Origin: Pseudomonadota bacterium | GTDB lineage: Bacteria > Pseudomonadota > Gammaproteobacteria > Steroidobacterales > Steroidobacteraceae | NCBI GenBank assembly: GCA_025356075.1 | Contig: JANXUT010000055.1 | Coordinates: 124,001-188,000 of the forward strand | Length of the DNA stretch: 64,000 bases | Reading direction: 5' to 3' | Shown: in pieces, positions 43,536-53,224 of the stretch | How the letters are laid out: each line of letters starts with the position of its first letter | Numbering within the stretch: the first letter of the stretch is position 1 | Notes under the pieces: model-generated | What the model saw: only the letters and a program-made list of their open reading frames with translations | Told to the model about the DNA's origin: nothing | Database searches by the model: none | Translations under genes and position numbers: made by a program

Positions 43536-44342
43536 TTAGTCGCCGCCAGGTGGCTTCGCCGTTGCGGCGGGGGACGCCTGCCGGAAGCGTTGGACCAGCG
43601 CCGCGGTCGCCGCGGCGAGAATGCTCGAGTCGGCACCCAGCCCGACAAAGCGCGCGCCGACCGACACGTAGTGTCGGGCGAGCACCTCGTCAGCACAGAA
43701 GACGCCGGCCGCCTTGCCGGCGGCGACGGTTGCACGGATCGTCTGTTCGAAGAGCGCCCGGACCTCGGCGTGCGTGGGCTGGCCGAGGAGCCCGAGCGAG
43801 GCGGCGAGGTCCGAGGGGCCGAGCAGCACGCCGTCGACTCCCTCGACGGATGCGATGGCCGCGGCGTTCGCCGCGGCGGCGCCGGTCTCGATCTGCACGA
43901 GCAGGCAGATCGTGTCATTGGCGCGCTCCAGGTAGTCGCTGTAGCGGCCGAAACGAGACGAGCGCGCCAGGCCGCTGCCGACACCGCGGATACCGGCCGG
44001 CGGGTAGCGCACCGCGCGGACGAGCTCGCGCGCGTGCTCGGGTGACTCGACCATCGGTACGAGCAGCGTCGTCGCACCGAGCTCGAGGACCTGCTTGATG
44101 AACGTGGGATCGCTGTCGGGCACGCGCACGACCGGGTGGACCGGATACGCGGCGAGCGACTGCAGGATCGTGCGGATCGTCGTCAGGTCGTTCGGAGCAT
44201 GCTCGCCGTCGATCATGAGCCAGTCGAAGCCCGATCCCGCGACGACTTCGGCGGCGTAGGCGTCCGCGAGCCCGAGCCAGAGCCCGACCTGGGTGCCGCC
44301 AGTCTTGAGCGCGAGCTTGAAGGCGTTGTCCGGTGTTTGCAT
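43536..44342 (-). CDS. hpaI: HpaI-type class II aldolase
   Basis: A 268-residue HpcH/HpaI aldolase. The catalytic motif is FDWLMIDGEHAPND (His48). Further motifs are PVVRVPDSDPTFIKQVLELGATTLLVPMVES (in part), RGVGSGLARSSRFG and GVDGVLLGPSDLAASLG. In homoprotocatechuate breakdown HpaI cleaves 4-hydroxy-2-oxoheptanedioate to pyruvate and succinic semialdehyde, with a divalent metal. The ATG lies one base from the hpaH stop and follows GAGG. Confidence 0.88.
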   Translation of the reverse strand: MQTPDNAFKLALKTGGTQVGLWLGLADAYAAEVVAGSGFDWLMIDGEHAPNDLTTIRTILQSLAAYPVHPVVRVPDSDPTFIKQVLELGATTLLVPMVESPEHARELVRAVRYPPAGIRGVGSGLARSSRFGRYSDYLERANDTICLLVQIETGAAAANAAAIASVEGVDGVLLGPSDLAASLGLLGQPTHAEVRALFEQTIRATVAAGKAAGVFCADEVLARHYVSVGARFVGLGADSSILAAATAALVQRFRQASPAATAKPPGGD

Positions 44343-44343
44343 G

Positions 44344-45165
44344 TCAGCCTCGATCGAAACGAATGTCGACGCGCCCGAGCGGCCCGTAGTCCACCTCGAA
44401 CGCGTCGCCTCCGGCGGCAGCCACGGGGCGCGTGAAGGAGCCGGACAGCACGAATTCGCCGGCCGCGAGTCCCTCGCCATAGGCGGCGAGCTTCTTCGCG
44501 AGCCACGCGATGCCGTTGGCGGGGTGGCCGAGGACGGCCGCGGCGAGCCCCGATTCCTCGATGCTGCCGTTCTTACCCAAGAGCGCACCGCACCAGCGAA
44601 GGTCGATGCTGCCGGGTGCGATGCGCCGGCCGCCGGTGACGACCCCCGCGCTCGCGGCGTTGTCGGCGATCGTATCGAACACGCGCCTGGGCGCCTTCGA
44701 GACCCGGTCGAACTGCTCGATTCGGGCGTCGATGATCTCGAGTGCCGGGATCACGTACTCGGTCGCTGCGAGAACGCGCTCAATCGTCGGCGGTGGTTCA
44801 TCCGGCCCCAGCATCAGCGACTTGGACAGCACGAAGCCGAGTTCGACCTCGACCCGCGGCAGTATGAAACGCCCTGCGGGTACCGTCGCGCCGGAGTCAA
44901 AGAACATGTCGTCGAAGAGCGCGCCGAAGTCGGGCTCGTCGATCTGCGACTGGATCTGCATGACGCGCGAGGTGAGCCCGATTTTGTGGCCGCGGATCCC
45001 TCTACCGCAGGCGAGCTTGAGCCGGGTCCACGCCTGCTGGATCGCGTAGCTGTCGGCGATCTCGATGGCCGGAAAGCGCTTTGAGAACTGCTCGAGCTGC
45101 ACGCGCGTCTGCTCGGCGCGGTCGAGTTCGCGCGCGAGCTCAAGGTGCACGGCGGGCTCGAGCAC
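44344..45165 (-). CDS. hpaH: 2-oxo-hept-4-ene-1,7-dioate hydratase (HpaH)
   Basis: A 273-residue FAH-superfamily hydratase that closely resembles E. coli Hpa[20 protein letters not shown]-like region, [44 protein letters not shown] and [15 protein letters not shown]. It hydrates the diene acid before HpaI cleavage. I choose the GTG at 45165 because GGAG precedes it by about 6 bases and the length then matches the family. The ORF is open to a GTG at 45222 that lacks a ribosome site. It is the first gene of the operon, divergent from a LysR gene. Confidence 0.87.
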   Translation of the reverse strand: MLEPAVHLELARELDRAEQTRVQLEQFSKRFPAIEIADSYAIQQAWTRLKLACGRGIRGHKIGLTSRVMQIQSQIDEPDFGALFDDMFFDSGATVPAGRFILPRVEVELGFVLSKSLMLGPDEPPPTIERVLAATEYVIPALEIIDARIEQFDRVSKAPRRVFDTIADNAASAGVVTGGRRIAPGSIDLRWCGALLGKNGSIEESGLAAAVLGHPANGIAWLAKKLAAYGEGLAAGEFVLSGSFTRPVAAAGGDAFEVDYGPLGRVDIRFDRG

Positions 45166-45222
45166 GGGCGTCTCCGGAGCGGGGCGGGCTGCAGAGTGTC
45201 CCTGAATGGGAATCCTTCGCAC

Positions 45223-45262
45223 AACCGATAAAAAAGCCGCTATTGTTAAGTTTAGCTAATTA
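45223..45262. promoter_or_regulatory. A/T-rich divergent control region of hpa-type operon
   Basis: The short region between hpaH and the divergent LysR gene is strikingly A/T-rich for this genome (ATAAAAAAGCC to TTAAGTTTAGCTAATTAATG). It holds the palindrome TTAGCTAA at 45252-45259, within a wider imperfect repeat TTAA-N10-TTAA. This is a likely LysR operator plus overlapping promoters. The LysR ATG follows directly, so that transcript would have a very short leader. Confidence 0.55.
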
Positions 45263-46195
45263 ATGCCGGAAGGACTCGTGCCACTCCCCCGCTACACGCT
45301 GCGGCAGCTCGATGGGTTCTGCCAGGTCGCCGAAACGCTGAGCTTCACGGTTGCCGGGGAGCGGCTCGGCCTCACGCCCTCCGCGGTCAGCCAGCTCGTG
45401 CACGAGCTCGAGGTCGCGGCGGGGTTCAAGTTGTTCGAGCGCAGCACGCGCCGCGTCGCGCTCACGGCGGCCGGGCAGGAATTCCTGTCGTCGGCCGAGT
45501 CGGTGCTGAAGCACTTGCGGCTCGCCGAGCGCGCGGCGGCGGACGTGCGCAACCGTTCGACCGGCCTCGTGCGTATCGCCGCTCCACTCGTCCTCGCGAG
45601 CGCCGTGCTGCCGCTCGCGATCAAGGCGCGCCTCGCGCAGCACCCGGATGTCGTCGCGCGCATCAGGGACACGTCGGTGGAGCGCCTCGTCACCGCGGTC
45701 GCGAGCGGCGATGCGGATCTTGGCGTCGGGCCCGACCGGGCGAGCGGCGAGGACGTGACGCGCGTCCCCATCTTCGAAAGCCGCTGGGTCGTCTGGTGCG
45801 CGCCCGGGCATCCGCTCGCCCGGCGGCGGCGCCTGCGCTGGCGCGACCTGCACGAGCACGCGCTCGTCGCCGCGGGGCGCGATCACGAGCGCAGCGTCGC
45901 GCAGATGCACGTCGGCGCCACGGACGATGAACGAATCACCCCAGTCGACATCGTCGACAACATCTCGACGGCGCTCGGCATCGCCGCCGCGGGCCTTGCC
46001 GCGACACTCTCTCCGGCCTACGTCGGCATCTGGGCGAAGCGGCTCGGTCTCCTCGGTCTGCCGTTGCGGGACCCTGAGCTGCACCGGGCGGTGTGCCTGT
46101 ATCGCCCGACCCGACGCGTGATCTCGCCGGCCGCGGAGGGGTTTGCGGTACACCTCCTCGACTGGATTCGCGACTGGGCGAAGACGAACCCGTGA
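45263..46195 (+). CDS. LysR-type regulator beside hpa-type operon
   Basis: A 310-residue LysR-family transcription factor. The N-terminal winged HTH is YTLRQLDGFCQVAETLSFTVA to SAVSQLVHELEVAAG, followed by a linker helix and the effector domain (VARIRDTSVERLVTAVASGDADLGVG). It is divergent from hpaH across an A/T-rich control region, so it very probably activates that operon in response to an aromatic acid or pathway intermediate (inference). The co-inducer cannot be read from sequence. Confidence 0.88.
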   Translation: MPEGLVPLPRYTLRQLDGFCQVAETLSFTVAGERLGLTPSAVSQLVHELEVAAGFKLFERSTRRVALTAAGQEFLSSAESVLKHLRLAERAAADVRNRSTGLVRIAAPLVLASAVLPLAIKARLAQHPDVVARIRDTSVERLVTAVASGDADLGVGPDRASGEDVTRVPIFESRWVVWCAPGHPLARRRRLRWRDLHEHALVAAGRDHERSVAQMHVGATDDERITPVDIVDNISTALGIAAAGLAATLSPAYVGIWAKRLGLLGLPLRDPELHRAVCLYRPTRRVISPAAEGFAVHLLDWIRDWAKTNP

Positions 46196-46247
46196 GGCCG
46201 GCCGTCAGCCGGGCGCTGCGGATCGCGCGCGAACTAGGGTAAGGTCG

Positions 46248-47255
46248 TCACCGGGGGGTAGTTGCTCGCGCCCCCGGCCGTTCGAAATAAGGAGCCCGGG
46301 TGCAAGCATCGACAGCGGCGGCGGACGCCTCGAGCTGGTGCAAGGTCCGGTAGCAGGGCAGTACTTGCGCGACGCTCGAGTTCGGCTCGCGATGGCCCTG
46401 GATGGCAGCGAAGAACTCGCGGTCCTGCAGCTCGATGCCGTTCGTCGACACGTCGACCTGCGAGACATCGATCTTCTCGTCCTTACCGTTCAGCAAGTCG
46501 TCGTAGCGGGCGATGTACGTGCCGTTGTCGCAGATGTACCGGAAGAACGTCCCGAGCGGACCTTCGTTGTTGAACGACAGCGACAGCGTGCAGATCGCTC
46601 CGGAGGCGGTCTTCAACTGGACCGACATGTCCATCGCGATGCCGAGCGCGGGGTGCCGCGGCCCCTCGACGGCTCGCGCCACGCTGATCGCCTCGCCCGT
46701 TTGGTACTGGAAGAGGTCAACCGTGTGCGCCGCGTGATGCCAGAGGAGGTGGTCGGTCCACGAGCGCGGCTGGCCGAGTGCGTTCATGTTGGTTCGGCGG
46801 AAGAAGTACGTCTGCACGTCCATCTGCTGGATCCTGAGCTCGCCCTTCTTGATCCGCCGGTGGACCCATTGGTGCGACGGGTTGAACCGGCGCGTATGCC
46901 CGACCATGCAGACGAGCCCGGTCTCGAGTTGCGCTGCCGCGACCGCCTCGGCGTCCGCCAGGTTGTCGGCGAGCGGAATCTCGACCTGCACGTGCTTGCC
47001 GGCGCGCAGGCACTCGAGCGCCTGGCTCGCGTGCATCTGGGTCGGCGTGCAGAGGATCGCGGCGCCGACGCCAGGCCTCGCGAGCGCCTCGGCGAGGCTC
47101 GTCGTGACGTGCGGGATGCCGTACTTTTCCGCCGTCATGCGGGTCGCCTCGAGATCGCGGCCGACGAGCGAAGCCACCTCAATGCCGCCGATCTTGCGAA
47201 CGGCGTCGAGGTGCTTCTGGCCGAAGGCGCCGGCGCCGGCGAGGACGATCTTCAT
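46248..47255 (-). CDS. ligC: 4-carboxy-2-hydroxymuconate-6-semialdehyde dehydrogenase (LigC)
   Basis: A 335-residue Gfo/Idh/MocA-type dehydrogenase with NADP motif AGAGAFGQKH (6-15). It has strings characteristic of Sphingobium LigC: ILCTPTQMHASQAL, GKHVQVEIPLAD, CMVGHTRRFNPSHQWVH, SWTDHLLWHHAAHTVDLF and TFFRYICDNGTYIARYDD. It oxidises the hemiacetal form of the protocatechuate 4,5-cleavage product to 2-pyrone-4,6-dicarboxylate. It is the last gene of the lig operon, 20 bases after ligB. Confidence 0.93.
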   Translation of the reverse strand: MKIVLAGAGAFGQKHLDAVRKIGGIEVASLVGRDLEATRMTAEKYGIPHVTTSLAEALARPGVGAAILCTPTQMHASQALECLRAGKHVQVEIPLADNLADAEAVAAAQLETGLVCMVGHTRRFNPSHQWVHRRIKKGELRIQQMDVQTYFFRRTNMNALGQPRSWTDHLLWHHAAHTVDLFQYQTGEAISVARAVEGPRHPALGIAMDMSVQLKTASGAICTLSLSFNNEGPLGTFFRYICDNGTYIARYDDLLNGKDEKIDVSQVDVSTNGIELQDREFFAAIQGHREPNSSVAQVLPCYRTLHQLEASAAAVDACTRAPYFERPGARATTPR

Positions 47256-47274
47256 TGCAGGGCTACTCCAAGGT

Positions 47275-48517
<1,243 letters not shown>

Positions 48518-48528
48518 GAACGGGTCTC

Positions 48529-49404
48529 CTAGCGGGCCCAGTAGAGGCGCCGCGGATTGTCGACCAGCAGCTTCTGCTGGAGATCCGCCGTCGGTGCGAT
48601 CCGCGGAATGAAATCGACGAGCTTGCCGTCGTCGGGCATGTGGGACTTCAAGTTCGGGTGGGGCCAGTCGGTGCCCCACAATACCCGCTCCGGAAAGCGT
48701 TCGACGACGCGGTGCGCGAAGGGGACGACGTCCGTGTAGCCGGGCGGACCGCTCACGGAAAGCCGCTCGGGGCAGGTGACTTTCGACCAGATCTGCGGAC
48801 TCTCGGCCAGCAAGCGCAGGAAGAGCCCGAACTCAGGGCCATCAGCTGACTTCGTCACGTCCGGCCGGCCCATGTGATCGACGACAACCGGCGTCGGCAG
48901 CGTCGCGATGAAGTCGTAGAGGTCGGGCAGGTCCGCCGCCTCGAAGTAGATCACCGTATGCCATCCGAGCGGCGCAATCCGGCGGGCGATCCCCGTCAGC
49001 GTGTCCCGCGGCGTCGTGTCGACCAGGCGCTTGACGAAATTGAAGCGCACCCCCCGGACGCCCGCCGCGTCGAGTGCCTTGAGCTCTGCGTCGGAGATGT
49101 CCTCCCGGACCGTCGCGACGCCGCGCGCCATGCCGCCGGAGCGCTCGAGCGCATCCACGAGCGCGCCATTGTCGGCGCCATGGCAGGTCGCCTGCACGAT
49201 GACGTTGCGTTCAAAGCCGAGGAAATCGCGGAGCGCAAAGAGCTGCGCGGCCGAGGCATCGCACGGCGTGTACTTCCGCTCGGGTGCGAACGGGAAGAGG
49301 TCCCCCGGCCCGAACACGTGGCAGTGCGCGTCCACGGACCCGGGCGGCAGCCGAAAGGTCGGCCGCGACGGCTCGGCCGCGAACGACAACCAGTTGGGGT
49401 CCAT
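48529..49404 (-). CDS. ligI: 2-pyrone-4,6-dicarboxylate hydrolase (LigI)
   Basis: A 291-residue amidohydrolase-superfamily lactonase. The barrel motifs are SVDAHCHVFGPG (His27, His29), FNFVKRLVD, VIYFEAADL, VVDHMGRPD and LWGTDWPHPN, all LigI features. LigI opens the pyrone made by LigC to 4-oxalomesaconate; it is known to work without the usual metal. The start MDPNWL at 49404 is chosen because the rest of the longer ORF overlaps ligJ in another frame. It lies between ligJ and ligA in the operon with 11-base gaps. Confidence 0.92.
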   Translation of the reverse strand: MDPNWLSFAAEPSRPTFRLPPGSVDAHCHVFGPGDLFPFAPERKYTPCDASAAQLFALRDFLGFERNVIVQATCHGADNGALVDALERSGGMARGVATVREDISDAELKALDAAGVRGVRFNFVKRLVDTTPRDTLTGIARRIAPLGWHTVIYFEAADLPDLYDFIATLPTPVVVDHMGRPDVTKSADGPEFGLFLRLLAESPQIWSKVTCPERLSVSGPPGYTDVVPFAHRVVERFPERVLWGTDWPHPNLKSHMPDDGKLVDFIPRIAPTADLQQKLLVDNPRRLYWAR

Positions 49405-49415
49405 GCTGAAGCGCG

Positions 49416-50441
49416 TCACAGGCCGCGCGCCCGCAAGCCCTGATCGAGGCGCGGGAACACGCGCCGCGCGTTGCCCTCGAAGATCTGTTGCTTTGCCGCC
49501 GCCGGGATCGAGAGCGCATCTATGTAGCGCTTCGTGTCGTCGAAATAGTGTCCCGTCTCGGGGTCGATGCCGCGCACCGCGCCGACCATCTCCGAGCCGA
49601 ACAGGATGTTGTCGATGTCGATGACCTTGACGAGGAGATCGATCCCCGGCTGGTGATAGACGCACGTGTCGAAAAAGACGTTCTTCATCACGTGGCGTGC
49701 CAGCGGCGGGCGCTTCAGCATGTCCGCAAGACCGCGGTAGCGGCCCCAGTGGTAGGGCACTGCGCCGCCGCCGTGCGGGATCACGATGCGCAGCGTCGGG
49801 AAGTCGCGGAAGAGGTCCCCCTCGATCAGCTGCATGAACGCCGTCGTGTCGGCGTTGATGTAGTGGGCCCCGGTCGCGTGGAAGCACGGGTTGCAGGAGG
49901 ATGACACGTGGATCATCGCCGGCACGTCGAGTTCGACCATCTTTTCGTAGAACGGGTACCAGTGGCGATCCGTGAGCGGCGGCGCCGTCCAGTGCCCGCC
50001 GGACGGGTCGGGGTTGAGGTTACAGCCGACGAAGCCGAGTTCGACGATGCAGCGCGTGAGTTCCGCGACTGAATGGGCGATCGGGACGCCCGGGGATTGG
50101 GGCAACTGGCAGACGCCGATGAAGTTGTCGGGGTAAAGGCTGACCACCCTGGCGATCAGATCGTTTGACGCGCGCGTCCAGGCCTGGGACGTCGCCTCGT
50201 CGCCTAGGTGATGGGCCATCGCGGACGCGCGCGGCGAGAAGATCGTGAGGTCGGCGCCGCGCTCCCGCTGCAGCTTCAGCTGGTTCGTCTCGATGCTGTC
50301 CCGAATCTCCTCGTCGCTGATCGCGCCGAGCGCCGCGGGCGGCTGCTTCGGGTCCGTAAGCCGCGCGAGCTGTTGATCTCGATACTTCTGCAACCCGGGC
50401 GGCGCCGTCGTGTAGTGGCCGTGGCAGTCGATGATCAGCAT
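49416..50441 (-). CDS. ligJ: 4-oxalomesaconate hydratase (LigJ)
   Basis: A 341-residue amidohydrolase-fold (ACMSD-like) hydratase. It starts MLIIDCHGHYTTAP (metal His7, His9), then DLTIFSPRASAMAHHLGD, MIHVSSSCNPCFHATGAHYINADT (in part), IPHGGGAVPYHWGRYRG and DNILFGSEMVGAVRG. It adds water to 4-oxalomesaconate to give 4-carboxy-4-hydroxy-2-oxoadipate. It overlaps the DUF1932 oxidoreductase gene by 7 bases at its start. Confidence 0.93.
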   Translation of the reverse strand: MLIIDCHGHYTTAPPGLQKYRDQQLARLTDPKQPPAALGAISDEEIRDSIETNQLKLQRERGADLTIFSPRASAMAHHLGDEATSQAWTRASNDLIARVVSLYPDNFIGVCQLPQSPGVPIAHSVAELTRCIVELGFVGCNLNPDPSGGHWTAPPLTDRHWYPFYEKMVELDVPAMIHVSSSCNPCFHATGAHYINADTTAFMQLIEGDLFRDFPTLRIVIPHGGGAVPYHWGRYRGLADMLKRPPLARHVMKNVFFDTCVYHQPGIDLLVKVIDIDNILFGSEMVGAVRGIDPETGHYFDDTKRYIDALSIPAAAKQQIFEGNARRVFPRLDQGLRARGL

Positions 50442-51337
50442 CGGGAGTCCCCCTGCGTCGCGGGAATACGTGCCAGCAGCGCATCGAGCAGTTGCTCGAG
50501 CGTCTGCTCCCGCGCCTCGGTACCGAAGCTGGCAGCCCAGTCTTGGCGCTCGGCGCACGCCCGGCTCATCCACGGCTCGATGCCGGCATCGGCGACGGTT
50601 TGCGCGACCTCGCGCATTTCCTCGGCGCGACGCCGGCCGTGCTGGAGTGAGCGCGAGATCATGTAGCGCGACAGCGTGGTCCATTCGCCCGCAGGCAGAA
50701 GTCCGCCCAGGGATTCGAGGACCGCCCCCTCGACGCGGTAGCGGCGCGCCGCGAGCAGCGACTCGGTCAGCAGCGCCTCGATCCCCTTCACCATGACGCT
50801 GCGGCACATCTTCGCGGCCGATGCCTGGCCGAGGATCTCGGAAAACATCTCCGCACCGCTGAAGCCAAGCTCCTGGATCGTCGATAGCAGCGACTGCGCG
50901 TACGGGCCTCCGAGCAGGATCGGTGCGGTGACCCGGCGCGGCAGGATGGGGGACATCACCGCCGCCTCCACGTAGCGACCGCCCTGCTCGGCGATGGCCT
51001 CCGCCGCCTCGATCTTGGTACGCGGCGACACCGAGTTGAGGTCGAGATAGATCGTTCCCTGGGTGATGGCAGGTGCGACGCTTCGAGCTGCGGCCGTGCA
51101 CGCGGCGGCCGTAACGGCCGAGATCACGATCGTGGCGCCGCGGGCCGCATCGACGGCATCGCGGGCGAGGCGCACCCGGGCGTCGCTCGCGGCCACGGCC
51201 GGTGTGCTGCCGGGATCGCTGAACTTGACGTCCCAGGCGCCGACGACGCGGGAACCGAGATCGGCCGCAAGGACCTGGCCGACTTCGCCAAAGCCGATCA
51301 ACGCGACCGAGTGGGGCGCGCTCACGTTGCCGGCCAC
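50435..51337 (-). CDS. NAD-binding 6PGDH-like/DUF1932 oxidoreductase of unknown role
   Basis: A 300-residue protein. The N-terminal Rossmann domain (VALIGFGEVGQVLAADL; VISAVTAAACTAAARSV; IYLDLNSVSPRTK; YVEAAVMSPILPRR) is 6-phosphogluconate-dehydrogenase-like, and the C-terminal helical domain is DUF1932 (LGFSGAEMFSEILGQASAAKMCRSVMVKGIEALL, in part). Members look like beta-hydroxyacid dehydrogenases. It overlaps ligJ by 7 bases and ligU by 16, so it is an integral operon member, yet the known protocatechuate 4,5-cleavage pathway has no step for it. A side-product salvage role is possible (inference). Confidence 0.82.
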   Translation of the reverse strand: MAGNVSAPHSVALIGFGEVGQVLAADLGSRVVGAWDVKFSDPGSTPAVAASDARVRLARDAVDAARGATIVISAVTAAACTAAARSVAPAITQGTIYLDLNSVSPRTKIEAAEAIAEQGGRYVEAAVMSPILPRRVTAPILLGGPYAQSLLSTIQELGFSGAEMFSEILGQASAAKMCRSVMVKGIEALLTESLLAARRYRVEGAVLESLGGLLPAGEWTTLSRYMISRSLQHGRRRAEEMREVAQTVADAGIEPWMSRACAERQDWAASFGTEAREQTLEQLLDALLARIPATQGDSRC

Positions 51338-52419
51338 AGTGCCGCGGGCACGAAGACCTCACCGCGCATCAGCAGCCGGGCAGTGCGCAGGAGCGCCGCG
51401 CGCCTGACCTCGAGCGCGGGGCCTGAGCCGCTTGCCTCGATCTCGACCGTGAAGAATCCCGTCGGGTGCTCGATCTCGAACGAACGGGCTCCCGCGGATA
51501 CGGCGGTGTCGACCGAGGCGACGCGAGCGGCCACCGTGCCGGCAACTACCACCGCGGTTGCGACGCTGACGGCGCCGAGCACGCCGATCGCCTCGTGGAC
51601 CCGGTGCGGAATGAAGGTCCGAGTCGACAGCGCTCCCCCGGCGCGGGGTGGGGCGACGAGCGTCATCTTCGGTACCGTCTTCTTGGTGATGTCACCGAGA
51701 TTCATGCGCGGGCCGACAGCGAGGCGGATCCTCTCAACGCGCGCCTTGAGTTCGGCGTCGGCCTCAAGCTCGGCCGGCGACTCCGCGCCGGACTTGCCGA
51801 GGTCGGCGGCGGCGATAAGGACCACCGGCATGCCGTTGTCGATGCACGTCACCTCGATGCCATCGATCACGTCCACGACGTTCCCCGTCGGGAACAACGA
51901 GCCGCAGCTCGAGCCCGCGACATCGAGAAAATCAATCGGGATTGGCGCCGCGGTGCCGGGCACGCCGTCGATTCGCGCATCACCCTGATACTCGACCCGG
52001 CCGCCCGGCGTCGGCACGTGGGCGACGGCGACGCTCGCGGTGTTGACCATGTGGATCCTGACCGGAGTCGTCGCTCCCGTGGCCTGGACGAGGCCGTTCT
52101 CGATCGCAAAGGGACCGACGCCGGCGAGGATGTTGCCGCAGTTTTGCGAATCACTCACTTCGGCACGGTCGACGACGACCTGCAGGAACAGGTAGTCGAC
52201 GTCCGCATCGGGGCGAGACGATGGGCCGACTACCGCGACTTTGCTCGTGAGCGGATGCGCGCCACCGACGCCGTCGATCTGCCGCGGATCGGGCGAGCCC
52301 AGCGCCGCGAGCAGCACGCGGTCGCGGGCGAGCCGCTCCTCGGGGAGATCGCGGCGGTGGAAGTAGAGGCCCTTCGACGTGCCGCCGCGCATCAACGAGC
52401 AGGGGATGGCGGTCTGCAT
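51322..52419 (-). CDS. ligU: 4-oxalomesaconate tautomerase (LigU, PrpF family)
   Basis: A 365-residue PrpF/LigU-family isomerase. It starts with IPCSLMRGGTSKGLYFHRRDLP, then GVGGAHPLTSKVAVV, VSDSQNCGNILAGVGPFAIENGL and MPVVLIAAADLGKSG. The fold is of the diaminopimelate-epimerase type and uses Lys/Cys acid-base residues. LigU moves the double bond of 4-oxalomesaconate so that LigJ can hydrate it. It is the second gene of the operon, 5 bases after ligK. Confidence 0.93.
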   Translation of the reverse strand: MQTAIPCSLMRGGTSKGLYFHRRDLPEERLARDRVLLAALGSPDPRQIDGVGGAHPLTSKVAVVGPSSRPDADVDYLFLQVVVDRAEVSDSQNCGNILAGVGPFAIENGLVQATGATTPVRIHMVNTASVAVAHVPTPGGRVEYQGDARIDGVPGTAAPIPIDFLDVAGSSCGSLFPTGNVVDVIDGIEVTCIDNGMPVVLIAAADLGKSGAESPAELEADAELKARVERIRLAVGPRMNLGDITKKTVPKMTLVAPPRAGGALSTRTFIPHRVHEAIGVLGAVSVATAVVVAGTVAARVASVDTAVSAGARSFEIEHPTGFFTVEIEASGSGPALEVRRAALLRTARLLMRGEVFVPAALWPAT

Positions 52420-52424
52420 TCAGG

Positions 52425-53114
52425 CTATGCGTCGGGCGGTGCGTCGCGGTACACGAGGCCTCTCTCGGCGAGGCGTTCGCGCATCGAGTAGATGTCGAGG
52501 CCGAGTTCGCCGGCCTTGAGGCGAATCCGCACCGTGGCTTCCTTCTCCTCGCGCGCAGTGCACTTGGCGAGCGTCGCTTCCGCCTCGCGTCGCGGGACGA
52601 TGCAGACCCCGTCATCGTCGGCAATGACGATGTCACCCGGATTGACGAGTCCGCCGCCGCATACGACCGGAATGTTCACGCTGCCGAGCGTCTCCTTGAC
52701 TGTGCCCTGCGCGGAGACGCACTTCGACCAGACCGGGAAGGCGATGGCGGTGAGATCCCGGACATCGCGGACGCCGGCGTCGATGATGAGTCCCCGCACG
52801 CCCCGCGCCTGTAAAGAGCTGCCGAGCAGCTCGCCGAAATAGCCCGCATCCGAAACAGAGGTCGGCGCGACGACCAGGATGTCGCCCGGCGAGCACTGTT
52901 CAACCGCGACGTGAATCATCCAGTTGTCGCACGGGGCGACGCTGACGGTCACGGCGGACCCCGCGATCCGGGCGCCCGCGTAGATGGGCCTGAGCGACGG
53001 GGCGAGGAGGCCGGTGCGTCCCTGCGCCTCGTGCACGGTCGCAACGCCAAATGCCGCGAGTCCGTCGACGGTTGCCGCGGCGGCGCGAGGGGTATTCCGA
53101 TAGACAACATTCAT
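52425..53114 (-). CDS. ligK: 4-carboxy-4-hydroxy-2-oxoadipate aldolase (LigK)
   Basis: A 229-residue RraA-like class II pyruvate aldolase. Strings are [41 protein letters not shown] (in part), [28 protein letters not shown] (in part), [16 protein letters not shown] and [18 protein letters not shown]. It cleaves 4-carboxy-4-hydroxy-2-oxoadipate to pyruvate and oxaloacetate and also decarboxylates oxaloacetate. It is the first gene of the operon ligK-ligU-DUF1932-ligJ-ligI-ligA-ligB-ligC, divergent from a LysR gene. Confidence 0.94.
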   Translation of the reverse strand: MNVVYRNTPRAAAATVDGLAAFGVATVHEAQGRTGLLAPSLRPIYAGARIAGSAVTVSVAPCDNWMIHVAVEQCSPGDILVVAPTSVSDAGYFGELLGSSLQARGVRGLIIDAGVRDVRDLTAIAFPVWSKCVSAQGTVKETLGSVNIPVVCGGGLVNPGDIVIADDDGVCIVPRREAEATLAKCTAREEKEATVRIRLKAGELGLDIYSMRERLAERGLVYRDAPPDA

Positions 53115-53224
53115 GCTGCACCACCCTTGCTGCGGGACAGCATCCCGCGAACGCCCGATTGTGAGCGCAGAGCCTCGCGCGCGCCAATTGCAATTCCGGC
53201 CGGGGTATAAGAAATTGCTAACCG
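53115..53224. promoter_or_regulatory. Divergent control region of lig operon
   Basis: The 110-base region between ligK and the tandem-HTH LysR gene contains the perfect palindrome AATTGCAATT (53186-53195) and a second AATTGC at 53213-53218, 27 bases apart start to start. TATAAG at about 53206-53211 could be a -10 element for the LysR gene. The A/T-rich repeats stand out from the G+C-rich surroundings and are probable LysR sites. A +1 so near the ATG implies a short leader. Confidence 0.6.

Noticed and set aside
42248-44098. 616-residue plus-strand ORF
   Set aside because: Antisense to hpaE and hpaI, which have clear catalytic motifs.
46262-46573. Small Arg-rich plus-strand ORF after the LysR gene
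   Set aside because: Antisense to ligC, low complexity and no ribosome site.
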